Origin: a virus
Length of the DNA stretch: 24,976 bases
Virus record (IMG/VR): IMGVR_UViG_3300005511_000854
Span: 1 to 24,976 of that record
Strand: one strand, 5' to 3'
Below, piece after piece: positions 21,073 to 24,976 of this stretch; position 1 is the stretch's first letter, and each line of letters begins with the position of its first letter. Under the pieces are notes generated by a model. The model was not told the DNA's origin and searched no databases. It was given only the letters and a program-made list of their open reading frames with translations. Made by a program: the position numbers and the translations under genes.

Positions 21073-24008
21073 TGGGCGGCAAGTCTACCTCGACCACATC
21101 ACCGAAGCTCAACGGGCTGCAGGTCCAATCGTCTACCCTGGGCCTGCCGATCTCGCTTGGCTGGGGTCGTGGCCGGATGAAGTGCAACCTCATCTGGTAC
21201 AACGCTTTCACGGCGATCCCGCATACGACCAAGACCAGTGCAGGCAAGGGCCTGGGCGGTGGATCGAAGAACACGACCTACACCTATACCGCCTCGATCA
21301 TCATGGGCATCTGCGAAGGCGGCGCGAGCGGCATTCAAGGGATCCGCACGATCTACAAGGATACTGCGGTGCTGACGACGCTCTCGACCGCCGGGCTGAG
21401 CCTGGCAACGGGCGCGGCTACCCAGCCCGTCTGGGGCTATCTGACGTCCAAATTCCCCGCTCAGGCGATCAATTATTCCGGCATCGCCTATGTCTATGCC
21501 CAGGATTACGATCTTGCCGACAGCGCCACCCTGTCCAACCATAGCTTCGAGATCGACTTTGCCACGCAGCTCGGCAGCGGCGTGTGCGATGCCGATCCGA
21601 AGGATATCATCGCCGATTTCCTGACCAACCCCGCTTATGGCGTGCCGATGTGGGGGGCGGGCCTGATCGGCGACCTGTCCGATTATTCGCTCTATTGCCG
21701 CGCCAACAACCTGCTGCTTTCGCCAATGCTCGAATCGCAGTCGAGCGCGGCATCGATCCTGGAGGAATGGCTGACCGCGACCAACGCGGCGGTCTATTGG
21801 TCGGAAGGGATGCTCAAGATCAGGCCGTATGGCGATGCCGCGGCGACGGGCAATTCGGTGACATGGACGCCCAACCTGACGCCCATGTACGACCTGACCG
21901 AGGACGATCTGGTGGTCGACGACAGCGGCAACGCCGTCTCGATCGAGATCGTCGACCAGTCCGACGCCTATAACATCGTCCAGTTCGAATTCCTGGATCG
22001 CAGCCAGCAATATAATGTCGGCATCGCGACCGCCCAGGACCTCGACAACATCGTCACCTATGGCCGGCGCAAACAGGACCCGACCACGGTCCATTGCATC
22101 TGCGACGCGGCGATCGCGCGCAAGGCGGTCCAGCTTTATGGCCAGCGCGTGCTCTACACGCGGGAGAAATACACGTTCAAACTGCCGTGGAACTTCGCGC
22201 TGCTCGAGCCGACCGATCTCGTCACGCTAACGACCGCGACCGACTCGCTCTCGCTCAACCGCGTGCTGGTGCGGATCACCGAGATTGGCGAGGACGCCGA
22301 CGGACTGCTGTCGATCACTGCCGAGGGCGTGCCGGTCGGAACCGCGTCGGCCGCGCTCTATGCCTCGCATTCGAGCGGACCCGATCGGCAGCCCAATGCG
22401 GCGGACACTCCAGGCTCGGTTTCGACGCCTGCCCTGATCAATGCGCCAACCTCGCTCACCAATGACGATCCGGAGATATGGTGCGCTGTCGCGTCGTCGT
22501 CTCCGAATTGGGGTGGCTGCGAAATTTGGGTGAGTGTCGATAACGTCACCTATTCGCGCGCGGGCACGATCAACGGCCCGGCGCGCTATGGCGTGCTGAC
22601 GGCGGCGCTGGCCAGCCATGCCGATCCGGACACGGCGAACACGCTCGCGGTCGATCTCACAGCATCACGCGGCGAGCTCGGTTCGGCGACGGCGGCCGAG
22701 GCCAATGCTGGTGGTTCGCTATGCATGGTCGGCGACGAGTTGGTCACTTATCAGACCGCGACGCTGACCGGGGCCGGCACTTATAACCTGACGACCTTGC
22801 GCCGCGGATTCGCTGGGACGTTGCCGGCAAGCCATGCCGTCGGCCAGCGCTTCATCCGGCTCGACGATGCCGTGTTCAAGTTCAGCTATGCGAGCCTCAA
22901 TGTCGGCTCGACAATCTACGTCAAATTCCCGTCGTTCAACATCTTCGGCCAGGAGATCGAGGATTTGTCGGCGCTGTCGCCTTATACGGTCTCGCTTACG
23001 CCCTCGACGGCGCTGCCCGATCCGGTCACCGGCCTGGCGCTTGCCCATGCCTGGGACGGCAGTTCGCTGTCGGTCGTGTGCGATCCGTCGGCGCGCGCCG
23101 TCACCTACAAATTCCGCTTCTATCTGGCCGACCGGACCACGCTCAAGCGCGAGATCGTGACGTCCACCCCGGCGGCGACCTATACCTCGGCGCTGGCGGC
23201 GCAGGACGGCGTGAGCCGGGTCTATCATGTCGAGGTCATCGCCTCGAACGCGGCGGGAGACGCGCCGCCGTCATCCTGGCTGGTCGTCACCAACAATGCT
23301 CCGCCCGCAGTGTCGTCGCCGGCGGCGACCGGCGGCACGACCAACGGCACGATGACATGCACCGCCTCGAGCGACCCGGATCTCGCCGGCTATGTCATGT
23401 TCTATTCGTCGACCAGCGGCTTCAATCCCTCCACCTCGGGCGGAGTGCTGTCGGCGGGCATTCCGTCTATCACGGTCTATGGGTTGGCGGCCGGTACCTA
23501 TTATGGGCGCATCGCCGCCTATGACGGCTGGACCGCTGATCCCGCGTTCCTCAATTTGTCGGCCGAACAGACGTTCACCATCTCCACCGGCGGCGGCAGT
23601 TCGCCGGGCGGAGGCGGCGATGGCGGGGGCGGCTATAACGGCCGCTGCGTCATCGATTCAGCGCTGATCCTGATGGCCGACGCCGAGCGTTCCGGGCCCG
23701 GTATCCAGAAGCCGGCATCGGCGGTCGAAGTGGGCGACTGGGTTTGGACGCAACACGAAATCACGCGGGCATGGGGCGCTTATCCGGTCACGGCGATCTC
23801 GTTCTCGCTCGACCCGGTGTTCGCCGCCGACGGTTATCCCGAGGCAACGCCGCGTCACCGGTTCTGGCGCGACCGCTGGATGATGATGGAAGAGATCGGT
23901 GTCGCCGCCGGCGAAGCGCGCGTCGCCAAGATCACCGTCGGCGACGCCCATACCTACGTGTCCGATGGCGTGCTGTCGCACAATTACAAAGTGCAGCCGA
24001 CGCTATAG
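21069..24008 (+). CDS. Tail hub/host-specificity protein with two FN3-like modules and C-terminal Hint domain, 979 aa
   Basis: The N-terminal 430 residues are the phage tail hub (Phage-tail_3/gpJ-like), with 'SLGWGRGRMKCNLIWYNAF', 'YGVPMWGAGLIGDLSDYSLY' and 'NIVQFEFLDRSQQYNVGIA'. The TIM-barrel of the Rhodobacter GTA megatron is absent. Residues about 440-645 are a beta-rich region with 'YQTATLTGAGTYNLTTLRRG'. Two FN3-like modules (about 648-745 and 750-838) follow. A Gly-rich linker (841-859) leads to a Hint domain. Cys860 begins block A ('CVIDSALILMAD'), then 'VEVGDWV' (886-892), block B 'ATPRHRFW' with T927 and H930, and blocks F/G 'DAHTYVSDGVLSHN' ending H971-N972. Seven residues remain (YKVQPTL). 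Hint domains self-cleave or splice; the +1 residue here is Tyr, so ordinary splicing is unlikely and autocleavage or another acyl transfer is more plausible. Confidence 0.88.
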   Translation: MMGGKSTSTTSPKLNGLQVQSSTLGLPISLGWGRGRMKCNLIWYNAFTAIPHTTKTSAGKGLGGGSKNTTYTYTASIIMGICEGGASGIQGIRTIYKDTAVLTTLSTAGLSLATGAATQPVWGYLTSKFPAQAINYSGIAYVYAQDYDLADSATLSNHSFEIDFATQLGSGVCDADPKDIIADFLTNPAYGVPMWGAGLIGDLSDYSLYCRANNLLLSPMLESQSSAASILEEWLTATNAAVYWSEGMLKIRPYGDAAATGNSVTWTPNLTPMYDLTEDDLVVDDSGNAVSIEIVDQSDAYNIVQFEFLDRSQQYNVGIATAQDLDNIVTYGRRKQDPTTVHCICDAAIARKAVQLYGQRVLYTREKYTFKLPWNFALLEPTDLVTLTTATDSLSLNRVLVRITEIGEDADGLLSITAEGVPVGTASAALYASHSSGPDRQPNAADTPGSVSTPALINAPTSLTNDDPEIWCAVASSSPNWGGCEIWVSVDNVTYSRAGTINGPARYGVLTAALASHADPDTANTLAVDLTASRGELGSATAAEANAGGSLCMVGDELVTYQTATLTGAGTYNLTTLRRGFAGTLPASHAVGQRFIRLDDAVFKFSYASLNVGSTIYVKFPSFNIFGQEIEDLSALSPYTVSLTPSTALPDPVTGLALAHAWDGSSLSVVCDPSARAVTYKFRFYLADRTTLKREIVTSTPAATYTSALAAQDGVSRVYHVEVIASNAAGDAPPSSWLVVTNNAPPAVSSPAATGGTTNGTMTCTASSDPDLAGYVMFYSSTSGFNPSTSGGVLSAGIPSITVYGLAAGTYYGRIAAYDGWTADPAFLNLSAEQTFTISTGGGSSPGGGGDGGGGYNGRCVIDSALILMADAERSGPGIQKPASAVEVGDWVWTQHEITRAWGAYPVTAISFSLDPVFAADGYPEATPRHRFWRDRWMMMEEIGVAAGEARVAKITVGDAHTYVSDGVLSHNYKVQPTL

Positions 24009-24043
24009 CCCCCCTCACCTCGCAGCCCCGAAAGGCCGCTTTG

Positions 24044-24976
24044 ATGCAATATTACGAGTTCATCGCCTCCCGTGGCGACACGGGGGCCGTGTTGCCGCTT
24101 GCCAAGGTCACCGTGTTTCTGGCGGGTACGACGACGTTGGCATCGATCTTCGACAATACCGGTGCCGGCCTGACCAATCCGATGACGGCGGCGATATCCG
24201 GGCTGGCGGGGTTCGCCGCGGCCAACGGCGCCTATGACGTTCAGATAGCATCGGCGGACGGATCGTATCTTGCGCCAAAGGTGCACGATCTGCAGCTTTA
24301 CGACCTGACGCAGTTGGATGCGCAGGTGGCCACGGTTACGGCGGCCATGACCTCTCCCGGCTTCGTTGCGGTCGTCGCCGACCTGGCGCTCGGCGCAGCG
24401 AGCAAGATCGGGACCGTGGCTGCAGATCTGTTGAGCGGCGCCAGCAATATTGCGCTGGTGGCGGCGGATTTGGCTTTGGGCGGAGCGTCGCTGATCAGAC
24501 AGGCGATATCGAGCGCGGCGGCAGCGGCGTCTTCTGCTGCGGCGGCGGCAGCGAGTGCGGCCTCGGTCGGATGGTGGTTTCGGGGCCCGCCGGGCTTCGC
24601 CCTTACCGACTCTGCCGGCTATCGTTGGCTCAATATAACGCTCTCCGACATCAAACACGCCGCCGTCGATCTGATCAAGTCACGTCTAACTGCGATGGAG
24701 ACATACGCGGCGAAGATGCCGCTCATCGGTACGCCGGGCCTTGCATCGTGGACGCTCACTGACAGCAACGGCTATAATTGGCTGAAGATCACCCCCACCA
24801 CTCTGCAGCACAAGGTCATTGAGGCGATGTCGAACCGGATCGTAGCAGCCCTTCGCGGGCCTGCCGATCCGTCGATCGCCAACATGCGCATCATCGCCGA
24901 ACGTATCGGCCTACATGTCTCAGGGGAATCGCTATCACTTGGACACGGCTCACCCGTCGTGTCGATCGGCACCAGC
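24044..24976 (+). CDS. Tail fibre / receptor-binding protein, N-terminal 311 aa (partial)
   Basis: The frame is open from ATG 24044 (GAAAGG upstream) to the last base, so the gene continues outside the window. Residues 1-100 ('YYEFIASRGDTGAVLPLAKV') resemble fibre attachment domains with a beta-rich fold. Residues about 115-165 carry three near-repeats of 'VAADLALGGAS', followed by an Ala/Ser-rich helix (about 152-176). Two 51-residue-spaced copies of LTDSxGYxWLxIT occur at residues 187-199 and 238-250. The visible C-terminus, 'SLSLGHGSPVVSIGTS', could open a further domain, for instance an SGNH-type hydrolase whose first strand ends in G-(D/T)-S, but too little is visible to claim it. Probably recognises the host surface. 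Confidence 0.8.
   Translation, partial: MQYYEFIASRGDTGAVLPLAKVTVFLAGTTTLASIFDNTGAGLTNPMTAAISGLAGFAAANGAYDVQIASADGSYLAPKVHDLQLYDLTQLDAQVATVTAAMTSPGFVAVVADLALGAASKIGTVAADLLSGASNIALVAADLALGGASLIRQAISSAAAAASSAAAAAASAASVGWWFRGPPGFALTDSAGYRWLNITLSDIKHAAVDLIKSRLTAMETYAAKMPLIGTPGLASWTLTDSNGYNWLKITPTTLQHKVIEAMSNRIVAALRGPADPSIANMRIIAERIGLHVSGESLSLGHGSPVVSIGTS

Larger units (their letters stand above)
3650..24976 (+). mobile_element. Prophage late structural module (HK97-like head, GTA-like tail tip), right end open
   Basis: Gene order is terS, terL, portal, protease, major capsid, connector, gp10-like, tail terminator, major tail protein, tail chaperone with frameshift, tape measure, DUF2460, DUF2163, NlpC/P60, hub, fibre. 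This is the canonical synteny of a long non-contractile-tailed phage. The last four tail-tip families are those also found in the Rhodobacter gene transfer agent. Neither element end is visible: no integrase or att repeat was found, and the fibre gene runs off the window. The control genes at 1-1961 probably belong to the same element, but that is inference. All core structural genes are intact, with start/stop overlaps typical of one operon, so this part of the prophage does not look decayed. Confidence 0.93.

Noticed and set aside
1-24976. Gene transfer agent instead of prophage
   Set aside because: The tail-tip families are shared with GTAs, but the hub lacks the TIM-barrel part, cargo genes are inserted, and the head and regulatory genes do not follow the GTA cluster order.
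1-24976. CRISPR array, tRNA, integrase or att repeats
   Set aside because: None was seen on reading both strands; no regularly spaced repeats and no tRNA-like cloverleaf.

Overview
The window is the late structural half of a tailed (siphovirus-type) prophage in a high-GC alphaproteobacterium. The G/C-rich third codon positions, the GTA-type tail-tip set (DUF2460, DUF2163, NlpC/P60, tail hub) and the style of the small secreted cargo proteins all suggest a sphingomonad-like host, but no 16S or housekeeping gene is present to confirm this. No integrase, att site, tRNA, lysis gene or replication gene is visible. The right edge cuts through a tail-fibre gene, so the element continues beyond the window.

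Layout. Positions 1-1961 hold a small control region. A Xre-type HTH gene (587-922, minus) and a downstream protein of unknown function are transcribed leftward from a good promoter beside a perfect operator-like palindrome. A small Cys-containing ORF and a sigma-region-4-like HTH protein (1227-1961) run rightward. At 2089-3606 lies a complete FAD-dependent aromatic-ring monooxygenase of the Rox/RdmE kind, which is not a phage structural gene and is probably cargo. Positions 3607-3862 form an AT-richer leader with four CGAGAAAA boxes, a promoter and a 9-bp hairpin, directly ahead of the terminase small subunit. From 3863 rightward comes an HK97-like head module: small and large terminase, portal, prohead protease fused to an acidic scaffold-like tail, major capsid protein with an Ig/FN3-like insertion, a 64-aa protein, connector, gp10-like protein and tail terminator. 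The tail module follows: a 77-aa protein, major tail protein, tail chaperones G and G-T joined by a predicted -1 frameshift, tape measure, DUF2460, DUF2163 with lambda gpL-like iron-sulfur cysteines, NlpC/P60, a 979-aa hub, and the start of a fibre.

Three small genes are inserted between structural genes as morons: an 86-aa minus-strand gene between terL and portal, a 90-aa secreted protein after portal, and a 208-aa secreted minus-strand protein after the tape measure.

The most unusual feature is the C-terminus of the tail hub. After two FN3-like modules and a Gly-rich linker it carries a complete Hint (intein/hedgehog-type) autoprocessing domain, Cys860 to His971-Asn972, followed by only seven residues. 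Other points of regulatory interest are the major-capsid Shine-Dalgarno sequence placed in a hairpin loop, intrinsic terminators placed just ahead of the ribosome sites of genes following the capsid and preceding the tail-tube gene, and the repeat cluster ahead of terS, which could be an operator or the terminase recognition site.
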